This document shows positions 44,908 to 53,847 of a stretch of DNA of 64,000 bases, piece by piece. How positions within the stretch are numbered: the stretch's first letter is position 1; each line of letters starts with the position of its first letter. The position numbers were made by a program, and so were the translations under genes. Under the pieces are notes generated by a model. It ran no database searches and was not told where the DNA came from. It saw only the letters and a program-made list of their open reading frames with translations. Source of the stretch: [Clostridium] aminophilum (GTDB lineage Bacteria; Bacillota; Clostridia; Lachnospirales; Lachnospiraceae); contig NZ_FOIL01000009.1 of NCBI RefSeq assembly GCF_900101295.1, forward strand, positions 1 through 64,000, read 5' to 3'.

Positions 44908-47900
44908 TCACGCTTTCGGCGCTTTTGCGCCGGCGATGCGAAAATCATCCTCGATGACGCTCCAGGCCGCCTCCGTGGAGAAATTCTTTTTCACATAGTC
45001 CTGCGTTCCCTGCGCCATGCATGCCAGTGTCTCCGGGTCGCGATAAAGCTTTACCACCGCGTCCGCAAATGCCGCCGGCTCGTCTTCCACGCGGAGAACC
45101 GTCTCTACTTCCGGAATTCCCTCCGCGCCGACCGACGTCGTGACGATCGGCATGCCGTCATAGAGCGCCTCGACCACCTTTCCCTTGACGCCTGCGCCGT
45201 AACGGAGCGGAACCACATCAATCCGGGTGGTCTCATAGAGTTCTCCGAGCCGTTCCTCGGAGACAAAGCCCTCGACGATGACGCCGTTCTCCGGATCATG
45301 AAGCGCCTTGATCTCGTCGGTCGCCTTGGAACCGACAATGTGGAATTTCACTTCCGGAAGCGCCTCGTGAATCCGCGGCCATACATGGTCCATAAACCAC
45401 AGCACCGCATCGGCATTCGGCGGGTGCGCAAATCCTCCGACAAACAGGAGACCTTCCCTCTTTTCGAAGTCAAGGTTCAGTTTCTCCTTGAATTCGTCAT
45501 AGACATACGCGGTGATCGCCCTCGCCGGAATCTCCGGATCCTGCACATGAATCGCGTCAATCTCGACCTGCGACGGATAATAACTGATGGCAACCTTGTG
45601 CATCAGCGTAAACTCCACCGATTTCCAGTATTCGGACTCGGTTCTCTTCTTCACGTCCCCCGACAGCTCATACTCCCGGTAAAGGCGCATGAAGTGAAGG
45701 TCGTGGCCGTAGAAGATCATGGAAATATTGGTGTGCTCCGCAATGAAGTCCACATATTTTGTCGCGATGTGCGGACGGTTGAGATACGCGACCGCAATGT
45801 CGTTCTGATGTTTCTCCAGCCAGTCCCAGATACCGGTCTCATACTCCGCTCCGTAGAGCACCTCGATTCCCATCTGCTCAAGCGCGGTCGTGTACGGCTC
45901 CTCGTGCAGGAAGTTGTCGCCCAGGAATTTTACCTGATAGCCTTCCTGAAGGAACATTTTTAAATACTGGAACGTCGTCTTCGAACCGGCGTCACGGTCA
46001 TAGGTCGGCACATAGTGGTCAACCACAAGGATCATCGGCTTGCCCATGCTGCGCTCCCGGGCGCGGAACGGATCCGGATTACCGGTGTTTTCGCACTGGC
46101 GCGCAAAGACATCCTTCCACTTTTCTTTCAGTTTCCGGCTGTTCTCCACCTGATAACGCTTGAGTCCCGTGCCGTTGACATCGGTTCCGTTCGATACGCC
46201 CTCAAAGTGAATGACCTTGGAAAGCGGCTGATAAACCACCCGTTTTCCGTGCCGTCTGACCTCAAACGCCAGATCGGAGTCCTCGCAGTACGCCGGAGCA
46301 AACCGGTCGTCAAAGCCGCCGATCTCCTTCCAGAGTTCGGTGGAGAGAAGGATTGCCGCGCCGGAGATATAGTCGACATCCTTGACATAGTTATACTCGG
46401 GCTTGTCCGGATCATCGAGACGGCCGTAGTTCCAGCCGGAACCGTCGCTCCAGATGATGCCGCCGGCTTCCTGCAGCCGGCCGTCCGGATAGACGAGTTT
46501 TGATCCCACCATGCCGATGCTGTCATCCGACTCGATGAGATTTACGAGGCTCGAAAGCCATCCCTCCGTCACCTGCGTGTCGTTATTCAGGAACATCACG
46601 TATTTGCCGCGGGCCGACTTCGCCGCATTGTTGCAGTTGCGCAGGAAGCCCTGGTTCGTGGCATTCCGGCAGATGACCACATTTTCCACGAACTCCGTAA
46701 GGTGCTCGGTCGCATCCTTCGACACGTCGTCCGCGATGATCACCTCATACGTCACATCCGTGGTGTGTTCCAGGATGGACTGCAGACAGAGGTAGGTGTA
46801 ATGAATCTGATTGTATACCGGAATCACGATGGAAACCGTCGGATTCTCATAATACGGCAGGCGGATCTTTCCGTATGTGCGGTACTCCGCGCCGATCTCG
46901 AAGTCACCTTTGACGAGGTTTTTGCCTTCTTCCGTTGTGAGAAGCCGGATTCCCTCCGCCGGGTTCAGGATGCCCCGCTTGATGTAACCGAGGCGCTTTC
47001 TGCCTGCCGATCCCTGAGGATACAGATGATTAAACGCTTTTCCGAGCTTTCTCTTCCCCTTGAAGATCAGGGCTTCGTGACGGTTCAGGTAGGCAAGCGT
47101 CTTCGCCATCTCCCCGTTTTCATGACGGAGCGCCTCGATGATGGCGGTCAGATTGGTCACATGATTGTTGGTGAGCCGCTGAACCTCGCGGACTTTTTTC
47201 AGCTCCGTGTCCTTGGCGGAAAGCTCCGCTTTCAGCTGCTCCACCCGCTCTCTCAGCTCGTCGCGCTCATGATGGGCCTGCGCCAGATCACGGATGGTAC
47301 GGGGCTGAACAATATATTTTTCCTGCAGATCATACTGATTCTTGCCGTGAACATGGGCCTGGAAACCTCGCTCCATCTTCCGGTAAAGATCCAGAAGCTC
47401 CGGCTCGGTGCGGACGAACTCCGGGAAATGTCCCAGAAATTCTTCCTCTGTCATGCCGCCGAGGAAGCCCTGCAGCATCTGCATGCAGTAGGATAAAATG
47501 CGGTACTTCACAAACCCGGCCGGTACCGGGAAGAGGAACACCCACTCATAGTCCAGCGCAAACATGCCGTCCTTTGTGCAGATCATGTTCGCAAAGAGGG
47601 CATCGATATTGGATGCCGTCCACGATTCATCCGCCAGAAGCGCTTCCAGCTCCTCCCGCGTGCGGCGCGGATTCTCTTTTCCATCCGCACCGGCAACTCT
47701 AAACGGATCAAACAGCTCTCCGGATGCACCGAACACATCGAGAAATGCATCCGTCAGGCGGAACGGTCCGGTTTTATCCGGTGCCACACGGAAAATGTCC
47801 GCCGCATAAGCCCGGATGATGTCGAACACCGCAGTCAGGTCATCCTGCGCATCCGTTCCGCTGCCCTTTGCCGCTCCCAGGGTCTCACCGATCCGGTTTG

Positions 47901-49029
47901 CGATGATCTCTGACAGCAGTTCTCCTTCAACATAAGGGAAGCGGACACTCATGCCGTCCCGGATGATCTCCGGTTCCGCATAACGGAGTTCCGCACTCTG
48001 CTCCGACAGCAGGCGGTATTTCTCCGCAAAGGAAGTGATGTGCTCTCTTCCTTCCGGGCAGAGCGCGGTTTTTACGACCTTTCGCTCCGGTGTCTCATAG
48101 ATCTCGGTCTTAATCTGATAGGCCGTATCCCGGGTACTGTTATATTTGATATAGGACGGAAGCTTATCGCAAAGCGCGGCATTCATCGAAGAATCCACGT
48201 CGCCCGTTTTCTGCCACACGGCAAGATAGGAATTGGCAAACTCCGGGAATTTTCCGTCTTCCACGGTCTTCTCAAACTCCGCGCCGACATTCATCGGAAG
48301 ATACTCCGGATAATCATAGATCATCCGTGTTCCCGCAAGATCACCCTGCTTCGGCAAATACCGGTCGGAGAAGATTTCCCCGGCAAAGCGCCAGTCCGGC
48401 ATCGGATAGTAGAATGCCGCCCCGGGAAGAGATTCCGCCATCTGTTCCCTTGTGAAGGAGACGCTTTCTCTCTCCGCCCCGGCCAGATACTTTAAGCCGT
48501 ACGTATTCTCCGCCGCCGCAATCAGAATACCGCCGTCTTTCACCAGACGCTTCGCCTGCTCCAGCAGTTTCCTCGCATCCGTGGCCCCGGCGGTATCCGG
48601 GGCCGGTCCCTCTGCCCCATTCCGCGTGCCTTCGGTCCCCTCCGGCACATCGAATGCCTCCGGTCCCAGCGCGATGACACAGTCGTAGACCGCGCCATCT
48701 TCGATCCGATCGGTAAAAGTGACATGATCCAGCTCACCGTATCGAAGCTCCGCCGTTTTTCGGGATGCATTCTCCGCGGCAAGCACGGTCAGATGTCCCG
48801 CCTTCTTCGCCAGAAGGCCCGTCGCGGCGCCGAAATCCGCGCCGAGCTGCAGGATCTCCGCCCCCTCTTTCACGTCAATCCACTCCAGAAGATTTTCGCG
48901 CAGCGGTGCAAACGCACAAAGATACGACAGATTCCGGTTTTCACGCAGAATCCGTTCCGTATCACCGTGATATCTCTCAAGAATCGCCAGAACTTCCTCC
49001 GCGGAGTCCTTGATCTTCGTTCCGTTCAT
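44908..49029 (-). CDS. Giant multidomain glycan enzyme: methyltransferase-like, kinase-like, coiled coil, GT2 and GT4
   Basis: The protein has 1373 residues. About 50-240 is a SAM-binding-like domain (EILQLGADFGAATG). About 290-510 resembles a small-molecule or protein kinase fold (LDYEWVFLFPVP with FALDYEW), activity doubtful. About 583-660 is coiled coil (heptads of Leu, Glu, Lys). GT2 starts near 730 (VSIVIPVYNQIHYTYL, FLNNDTQVTEGWL, DYISGAAILL). GT4 starts near 1000 (MILVVDHYVPTYDRDAG) and ends with EALYDGMPIVTTSVGAEG near 1290. Ten nt after the Wzt stop. It probably polymerises or extends the glycan by alternating GT activities, with the coiled coil as a ruler (inference; comparable to WbdA/WbdD-type systems). 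Modular fusions of this length are uncommon. Confidence 0.85.
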   Translation of the reverse strand: MNGTKIKDSAEEVLAILERYHGDTERILRENRNLSYLCAFAPLRENLLEWIDVKEGAEILQLGADFGAATGLLAKKAGHLTVLAAENASRKTAELRYGELDHVTFTDRIEDGAVYDCVIALGPEAFDVPEGTEGTRNGAEGPAPDTAGATDARKLLEQAKRLVKDGGILIAAAENTYGLKYLAGAERESVSFTREQMAESLPGAAFYYPMPDWRFAGEIFSDRYLPKQGDLAGTRMIYDYPEYLPMNVGAEFEKTVEDGKFPEFANSYLAVWQKTGDVDSSMNAALCDKLPSYIKYNSTRDTAYQIKTEIYETPERKVVKTALCPEGREHITSFAEKYRLLSEQSAELRYAEPEIIRDGMSVRFPYVEGELLSEIIANRIGETLGAAKGSGTDAQDDLTAVFDIIRAYAADIFRVAPDKTGPFRLTDAFLDVFGASGELFDPFRVAGADGKENPRRTREELEALLADESWTASNIDALFANMICTKDGMFALDYEWVFLFPVPAGFVKYRILSYCMQMLQGFLGGMTEEEFLGHFPEFVRTEPELLDLYRKMERGFQAHVHGKNQYDLQEKYIVQPRTIRDLAQAHHERDELRERVEQLKAELSAKDTELKKVREVQRLTNNHVTNLTAIIEALRHENGEMAKTLAYLNRHEALIFKGKRKLGKAFNHLYPQGSAGRKRLGYIKRGILNPAEGIRLLTTEEGKNLVKGDFEIGAEYRTYGKIRLPYYENPTVSIVIPVYNQIHYTYLCLQSILEHTTDVTYEVIIADDVSKDATEHLTEFVENVVICRNATNQGFLRNCNNAAKSARGKYVMFLNNDTQVTEGWLSSLVNLIESDDSIGMVGSKLVYPDGRLQEAGGIIWSDGSGWNYGRLDDPDKPEYNYVKDVDYISGAAILLSTELWKEIGGFDDRFAPAYCEDSDLAFEVRRHGKRVVYQPLSKVIHFEGVSNGTDVNGTGLKRYQVENSRKLKEKWKDVFARQCENTGNPDPFRARERSMGKPMILVVDHYVPTYDRDAGSKTTFQYLKMFLQEGYQVKFLGDNFLHEEPYTTALEQMGIEVLYGAEYETGIWDWLEKHQNDIAVAYLNRPHIATKYVDFIAEHTNISMIFYGHDLHFMRLYREYELSGDVKKRTESEYWKSVEFTLMHKVAISYYPSQVEIDAIHVQDPEIPARAITAYVYDEFKEKLNLDFEKREGLLFVGGFAHPPNADAVLWFMDHVWPRIHEALPEVKFHIVGSKATDEIKALHDPENGVIVEGFVSEERLGELYETTRIDVVPLRYGAGVKGKVVEALYDGMPIVTTSVGAEGIPEVETVLRVEDEPAAFADAVVKLYRDPETLACMAQGTQDYVKKNFSTEAAWSVIEDDFRIAGAKAPKA

Positions 49030-49039
49030 GTTGTTTTCC

Positions 49040-50416
49040 TCATTCCTTCCCCAGTTCCGCGATCGCTTCCTGCAGGTGGTCTTCCGTGGTCTTCATGGCC
49101 GCGGTCTGAGAATCCATGTCATACAGGCCGACCGTGTTCTTATTGGAAATGACTGTCATGCTGATCACGTCATACAGCCGGTGATAGACCACGTGCTCTC
49201 CCTGCTCGAATCCGGTGCAGCTCATGGAGAGCAGGTACTCACCGCCCTGAAGATTCATCTTCTGACGGAATTCCACGACATAGACATCGCCCTTCCTGAC
49301 CGGCTTGATATCCGTCCCCTCGTACATGGTGTTGGTTCCTGTCAGATCCGTTCCCTTCTTGTCTTTGATCGTATAAGTAAAAATCGGTGCGGCAATATCC
49401 GCATGGAACCTGATAATCTCGCGAATGGTGAACATTTCCCCTTTCAGAAGAAGGTTCGTGACATTGCCCCTCTGATCGAGAAGACCCAGGTCAATGAACT
49501 CGGCACGGCCGTCTCCGTACTCTTCCCGGTTTCCGTTGATCACCATCTGATCCAGCATTTTTTTCTTTGATCCGCCGGCAGCATCCTTTCCGTTCTCCAG
49601 TGCGCCGGATTTCTCGGCAACGACTTCCTTTTCTCCGGAATAGTCGTTCATCTCCAGATCTTCTTTCAGCTGATCCATCTGTCCGGCCAGAATCTTCTTG
49701 TAGAGATCCACCATTTTCCCGGCGCTTCCCTGCGCGACGAAATCGCCCTTGTTCAGCACGACAACCTTGTCGCAGTACTTGATGATCGAGCCCATATCAT
49801 GCGTAACCATCACGATGGTGGTGCCGTTCTTGCGGATCTCCTCCATACGGCGGTAGCATTTTGCCTGGAAGAAGACGTCTCCCACCGACAGTGCCTCGTC
49901 GACGATCAGGATCTCCGGATCGACATTGATGGCGAGCGCAAACGCCAGCCGGACGAACATACCGCTGGAATACGTCTTGACCGGCTGATAGACGAAATCG
50001 CCGATCTCGGCAAAATCAAGAATATCCTGGAGTTTTTCGTCCATCTCCTTTTTGGTGTATCCCATCATCGTGCCGTTCATGTAGATGTTCTCAATTCCGG
50101 TGTAATCCTGGTTGAATCCCGCCCCGAGTTCCAGAAGCGCGGAGATCTTTCCGTTTACCTGCGCGGTTCCGGATGTCGGCGTGAGCACTCCGGTGATGAT
50201 CTTCAGAATCGTGGATTTTCCCGATCCGTTGGTTCCGATGATGCCGACAGTCTCGCCTTTTTTTACATCAAAGGAAATATCGTTCAGCGCGTAGAAATCT
50301 TTGTGATAGCTCTTGTGCGTCGGATTCATCGACTCCTTCAGACGGTCGATCGGCTTGTTATAAAGCCTATATATTTTAACAACGTTTTTTACTTCGATTG
50401 CGTTCTCCGGTGACAT
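49040..50416 (-). CDS. wzt: Polysaccharide ABC transporter ATP-binding protein with sugar-binding tail (Wzt-like)
   Basis: This 458-residue ATPase drives export of a lipid-linked glycan. The NBD (about 1-250) has Walker A GTNGSGKST, the signature YSSGMFVRLAFA, Walker B ILIVDEALSVGD and the switch THDMG. A linker with GKMVDLYKKILAGQ leads to a C-terminal carbohydrate-binding domain (about 300-430, FIDLGLLDQRGNVTNLLLKG onward) like the O9a Wzt tail, which reads the glycan end. It is the first gene of the cluster behind an extended -10. The usual permease partner Wzm is absent up- or downstream in this window, which is unusual. Confidence 0.93.
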   Translation of the reverse strand: MSPENAIEVKNVVKIYRLYNKPIDRLKESMNPTHKSYHKDFYALNDISFDVKKGETVGIIGTNGSGKSTILKIITGVLTPTSGTAQVNGKISALLELGAGFNQDYTGIENIYMNGTMMGYTKKEMDEKLQDILDFAEIGDFVYQPVKTYSSGMFVRLAFALAINVDPEILIVDEALSVGDVFFQAKCYRRMEEIRKNGTTIVMVTHDMGSIIKYCDKVVVLNKGDFVAQGSAGKMVDLYKKILAGQMDQLKEDLEMNDYSGEKEVVAEKSGALENGKDAAGGSKKKMLDQMVINGNREEYGDGRAEFIDLGLLDQRGNVTNLLLKGEMFTIREIIRFHADIAAPIFTYTIKDKKGTDLTGTNTMYEGTDIKPVRKGDVYVVEFRQKMNLQGGEYLLSMSCTGFEQGEHVVYHRLYDVISMTVISNKNTVGLYDMDSQTAAMKTTEDHLQEAIAELGKE

Positions 50417-50454
50417 GTTACCCTCCGAACATAGTTTTCCACATTAACCTCGAC

Positions 50455-50460
50455 AGTATA
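50455..50460 (-). promoter_or_regulatory. Extended -10 of the glycan operon
   Basis: On the minus strand ATGCTATACT (TATACT at 50460-50455, preceded by TG) lies 39 bp before the wzt start. A TTGACT lies 22 bp upstream, longer than usual. Confidence 0.5.
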
Positions 50461-50597
50461 GCATATCACACCGTTAAAAAACAGTCAAAAACCGCCGAAA
50501 AACCTTGAAACAGAACATATTTCCCATAACCTGACATCCTTCGCAGGCAGTTTCTGCGTTACCGGAATTTCAGAGATGTCTCTTATAACACAAGATC

Positions 50598-50635
50598 AAG
50601 CCGGACAGGTCAAAATACTTTCACCCGTCCGGCTT
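50598..50635 (-). terminator. Probable terminator of the 50742 gene
   Basis: AAGCCGGAC (50598-50606) pairs with GTCCGGCTT (50627-50635) around 20 nt, about 105 nt after the stop. The T-tract is poor, so efficiency is uncertain. Confidence 0.5.
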
Positions 50636-50741
50636 TCCCTTCCGTTAAAATCTGTTTCAAATTCCGTTCCGCCCCTTTCCGCCTCTGATCCGGACCGGGT
50701 TCAGAATTTCGTCCGGCAGTTCACCGTTCCGCCGACGACTT

Positions 50742-51761
50742 TCACTCGTAATTCATCACAAGGAACATCGGCTTCACCATGACCACTTCATCGTGCTCTT
50801 TCTGGGAAACTTCCACGGTATAATTCAGCTTTCGAAGGTCCTCCTTCTCCACCGCCAGCGCCTCCGCCGCCGAGGATGCTCTTCCCTCACGAACCACACG
50901 GATCATTCGCTCCAGCACCACCGGATGCGCATACTGCGCCGGAACCGGAAATGTCTGTCGGCCGTCCGACTCCTCATCCACGATCTTTGCCATCGCCTGA
51001 AGTGCCGACTCCCAGTCTTCCTGTGCCGCCTTCCTGTTATTGCGGCCGGTCGGCAGAATTCTTGAAGAGACCACCGCAAAGATCGCCGCAATGCCGAAAA
51101 GGACAAAGTAGACGGCTCCGCCCATTCCCTGAATGATGGAATATACTCCAAACAGGGCCGCAGCGGCGGCGAGTCCGAACACAACCATGGCGGCCAGACG
51201 ATAGGTCGGGCTGATATGGTCAATGATGCGTTTCTGTCTCGCGGCATGCGCCAGCTGTGTATACTGAACCGGATGTCTCCGGAGCGCGTGTTCGGCGGCG
51301 GTGAGATCCCTTACTGCCGCGTCCTGTTCCGGTGAGAGTTTATCCAGATATCTGGCCCGCTCCTTCGCCTCCGCTTCCTTCAGTTTCCGCTCCGCCTCTT
51401 CACTGTGAAGGCGGATATCCGGATGTGCGGTCTTCAGCTGGGCGAGAAACAGATCGACTTCGTCTTCAAATTTAAAACTGCACTGATGCTCCTCACCCGA
51501 ACGGGTCAGAACCACGAGATACGCGATGGAACCGAACATTCCCTTTCCGGTAAAACCGCCCTTGCTCATGGCGACGCGCTTAAAACAGCGGCTGATGTCA
51601 CTGTATCGGATGTAGCACCGGCGTTCCAGAAAGAGACTGCCGATATAAAGTGCCTTCTCTCCGAGTCCGCACGGACCGATCCGAAGGCATCTGCGGGCAT
51701 CTTCCTTCAGAATGTCATCCCTCAGTTGTGATGTACCGATACATACCGGTTTTAAAATCAT
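50742..51761 (-). CDS. Two-helix membrane protein of unknown function
   Basis: The protein has 339 residues. Residues about 1-105 resemble a PH-like or signal-reading domain (KPVCIGTSQLRDDI, CLRIGPCGLGEKALYIGSLF, RRCYIRYSDISRCFKRV). A charged helix (EEAERKLKEAEAKERARYLD) follows, then two membrane helices (about 185-235) and a cytosolic tail. Lachnospiraceae genomes often carry similar genes annotated vaguely; I cannot name a function. The ATG at 51761 follows GGGGGAGGGAAT and is preferred over the ATG at 51782. It is a single-gene unit between CstA and the glycan operon. Confidence 0.8.
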   Translation of the reverse strand: MILKPVCIGTSQLRDDILKEDARRCLRIGPCGLGEKALYIGSLFLERRCYIRYSDISRCFKRVAMSKGGFTGKGMFGSIAYLVVLTRSGEEHQCSFKFEDEVDLFLAQLKTAHPDIRLHSEEAERKLKEAEAKERARYLDKLSPEQDAAVRDLTAAEHALRRHPVQYTQLAHAARQKRIIDHISPTYRLAAMVVFGLAAAAALFGVYSIIQGMGGAVYFVLFGIAAIFAVVSSRILPTGRNNRKAAQEDWESALQAMAKIVDEESDGRQTFPVPAQYAHPVVLERMIRVVREGRASSAAEALAVEKEDLRKLNYTVEVSQKEHDEVVMVKPMFLVMNYE

Positions 51762-51886
51762 ATTCCCTCCCCCTGAAACCATCTGTTTTTCACTCCGACG
51801 GTATCACAGGAAAGCTCCGCAAGCGGTCATCGACTCACTTCCCCTCATTTCTGAGGGCGGCTCGACGGCCTTCCATGATACAGTCA

Positions 51887-51916
51887 AGGGCGGATGAAGT
51901 ATTCTCCGTCCGCCCT
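51887..51916 (-). terminator. Hairpin downstream of cstA
   Basis: AGGGCGGA (51887-51894) pairs with TCCGCCCT (51909-51916). It lies 80-110 nt after the cstA stop; on the minus strand the T-run is weak, on the plus strand a T-rich tail follows. Confidence 0.5.
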
Positions 51917-51993
51917 GTTTGTTTCGCTTTTTACTTCTTCTGTCTGAGTTTCAGTCCGTCATCCGGTGCGCGATGGCGAATCCTGCGCCGTGA

Positions 51994-53487
51994 TTATGCG
52001 GCAGTTTTCGTTCCGTCGGACATTCTGTGCTTTGCGGACGCCTTCATGAACAGTCCCAGGAATACGACAGCGACCACGATTCCGAACGGATACGCAAAGG
52101 CTACGTTGTTCTTAAAGAACGGAATCAGGCCGAGACACTCCGGAGCCATGCTGAAGTAGGTTGCGGAAACCGCAGACATAAAGGTTGCCGGAACCGCGGT
52201 GATCCAGAAGTTCTTCTTCTCAGAAGCAAGATACATGGATGCAGACCAGAGAACGAGCATTGCCAGTGTCTGGTTGGTCCAGGAGAAATATCTCCAGATA
52301 ACCTGATAAGAGAAGAGTCCGAAGGAGTTTCCGAATCCAAGGAATGCGCCGCAGCCGAGCAGCGGAACGCAGAGTTTCAGACGATTGACATAGGATCCCT
52401 GATCCAGTCCCATCCAGTCGGCAAGAGTCAGTCTTGCGGAACGGAATGCGGTATCACCGGAAGTGATCGGACATGCGATAACGCCGAGCATGGCAAGGAT
52501 CACACCGAGAGAACCCATGGTCTTTACACAAACATCATAGATGGCTGCAGACTGTCCTGCACCGAGTGCCTCGGAAAGTCCGGTGTTCAGTCCGCCGGTC
52601 ACCTCATAGATCGAGCATCCTGCCGCTGCCCATACGAGAGCGATGACACCCTCTGCTACCATGGCACCGTAGAATACAAAATGTCCCTGTCTCTCCGACT
52701 TCAGGCATCTTGCCATCAGCGGGGACTGTGTGGAATGGAATCCGGAAATCGCGCCGCAGGCTACCGTGATGAACATGAAGGACCATACCGGTGTATTTGC
52801 CGGATGCATGCTGTAGAAGTTGGTCCAGATCTCCGGTGTATGGAATCCATTGAGCGGCATTCCGATTGCAACGCCGACAGCCATCACGATCAGGCAGATA
52901 CCGAACAGCGGATAGATCTTACCGATGATCTTATCGATGGAAATAAAGGTTGCGATGAAATAGTAAGCAAGAATGATGGCAAGCCATACCGCGGTATTCG
53001 CAAACGGTCCTGTCACCCCCTTCTCGCCGAGGAGTTTTACCAGAAGTCCTGCCGGTCCTACTGCAAATACAGTACCTACCATAACCAGAAGAACAACGGA
53101 GAACACTCTCATGACTGCCTTCATCCTGTTGCCGAGATATTTACCGGTAACTTCAGCGATGGATGCGCCGTTATTTCTCTCACTGAGCATACCGGAGAAA
53201 TAGTCGTGAACGGCACCGGCAAAGATCGTACCAAAGGTGATCCAAAGGAATACGATCGGGCCCCAGAGAGCACCCTGAAGTGCGCCGAAGATCGGGCCGA
53301 GGCCGGCAATGTTAAGCAGCTGAACCAGGAAAAGCTTCCACTGCGGCATGACAACGTAGTCAACGCCGTCATTGATCGCAACGGCCGGTGTCTCACGATC
53401 ATCCGGGCCGAAGGTGTTATCGACAAGTTTGCCGTAGGTGAAGTATCCGCCAATAAGTAAACATAAACAAATAACAAAGCTTATCAT
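51994..53487 (-). CDS. cstA: CstA-family carbon starvation/pyruvate transporter
   Basis: This 497-residue inner-membrane carrier has about 13-16 hydrophobic helices. ISFVICLCLLIGGYFTYGKL opens the protein; PGPxxxA-type segments include GLGPIFGALQGALWGP, HDYFSGMLSERNNG, SGFHSTQSPLMARC and CPITSGDTAFRSARL, all CstA/BtsT signatures. It is shorter than E. coli CstA (701) and of the short Firmicute type. Family members import pyruvate or peptides. Start 53487 follows CAGGAGGGGAATAGT. It has its own TTGAAA-N16-TATAAT promoter and lies downstream of a LytS/LytTR pair, the arrangement expected for a pyruvate-responsive system. Confidence 0.93.
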   Translation of the reverse strand: MISFVICLCLLIGGYFTYGKLVDNTFGPDDRETPAVAINDGVDYVVMPQWKLFLVQLLNIAGLGPIFGALQGALWGPIVFLWITFGTIFAGAVHDYFSGMLSERNNGASIAEVTGKYLGNRMKAVMRVFSVVLLVMVGTVFAVGPAGLLVKLLGEKGVTGPFANTAVWLAIILAYYFIATFISIDKIIGKIYPLFGICLIVMAVGVAIGMPLNGFHTPEIWTNFYSMHPANTPVWSFMFITVACGAISGFHSTQSPLMARCLKSERQGHFVFYGAMVAEGVIALVWAAAGCSIYEVTGGLNTGLSEALGAGQSAAIYDVCVKTMGSLGVILAMLGVIACPITSGDTAFRSARLTLADWMGLDQGSYVNRLKLCVPLLGCGAFLGFGNSFGLFSYQVIWRYFSWTNQTLAMLVLWSASMYLASEKKNFWITAVPATFMSAVSATYFSMAPECLGLIPFFKNNVAFAYPFGIVVAVVFLGLFMKASAKHRMSDGTKTAA

Positions 53488-53560
53488 ACTATTCCCCTCC
53501 TGTAGTATTCGCCCTGTCGGCCCTGCACCCACGGGCCGGCGATTGCCTGTTATTATCTTA

Positions 53561-53588
53561 ATTATATTCCCGGCGAAACCGTTTTCAA
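53561..53588 (-). promoter_or_regulatory. Promoter of cstA
   Basis: On the minus strand TTGAAA (53588-53583), a 16-bp spacer and TATAAT (53566-53561). ACAGTTGA and ACGGTTTC overlap the -35 region and could be LytTR half-sites (weak). Confidence 0.65.
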
Positions 53589-53645
53589 CTGTCTATTCCG
53601 TTTTTTCATCATAATTTCCATAATAATTCAGGTCTGCCCTCCGCG

Positions 53646-53667
53646 ATTGTCCAAGTACATTGACAAT
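53646..53667. repeat. Inverted repeat upstream of the cstA promoter
   Basis: ATTGTC (53646-53651) and GACAAT (53662-53667) with a 10-bp spacer lie about 60 bp upstream of the -35; a possible regulator site. Confidence 0.4.
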
Positions 53668-53745
53668 GCCTGCGGATCCACGGTTTTCCTTGCTTTTTTC
53701 GGTGTTTCGGCAGAGGCTGTACCGGAGCATTTCCTTATAACGACA

Positions 53746-53790
53746 AATTTGTGCAGAATACGTCAGTTTTCGACATATTCTGCACAAATT
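53746..53790. repeat. 15-bp inverted repeat between lytTR gene and cstA
   Basis: AATTTGTGCAGAATA (53746-53760) and its exact complement (53776-53790), with inner GTC/GAC pairing. It may end the lytTR message (no T-run) or act as an operator for cstA. Confidence 0.6.
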
Positions 53791-53847
53791 ACAGGATGCG
53801 TTATTCTTATTTTTATGCTTGCGTCCGTTGCTTTTTAGAATGTTTCG

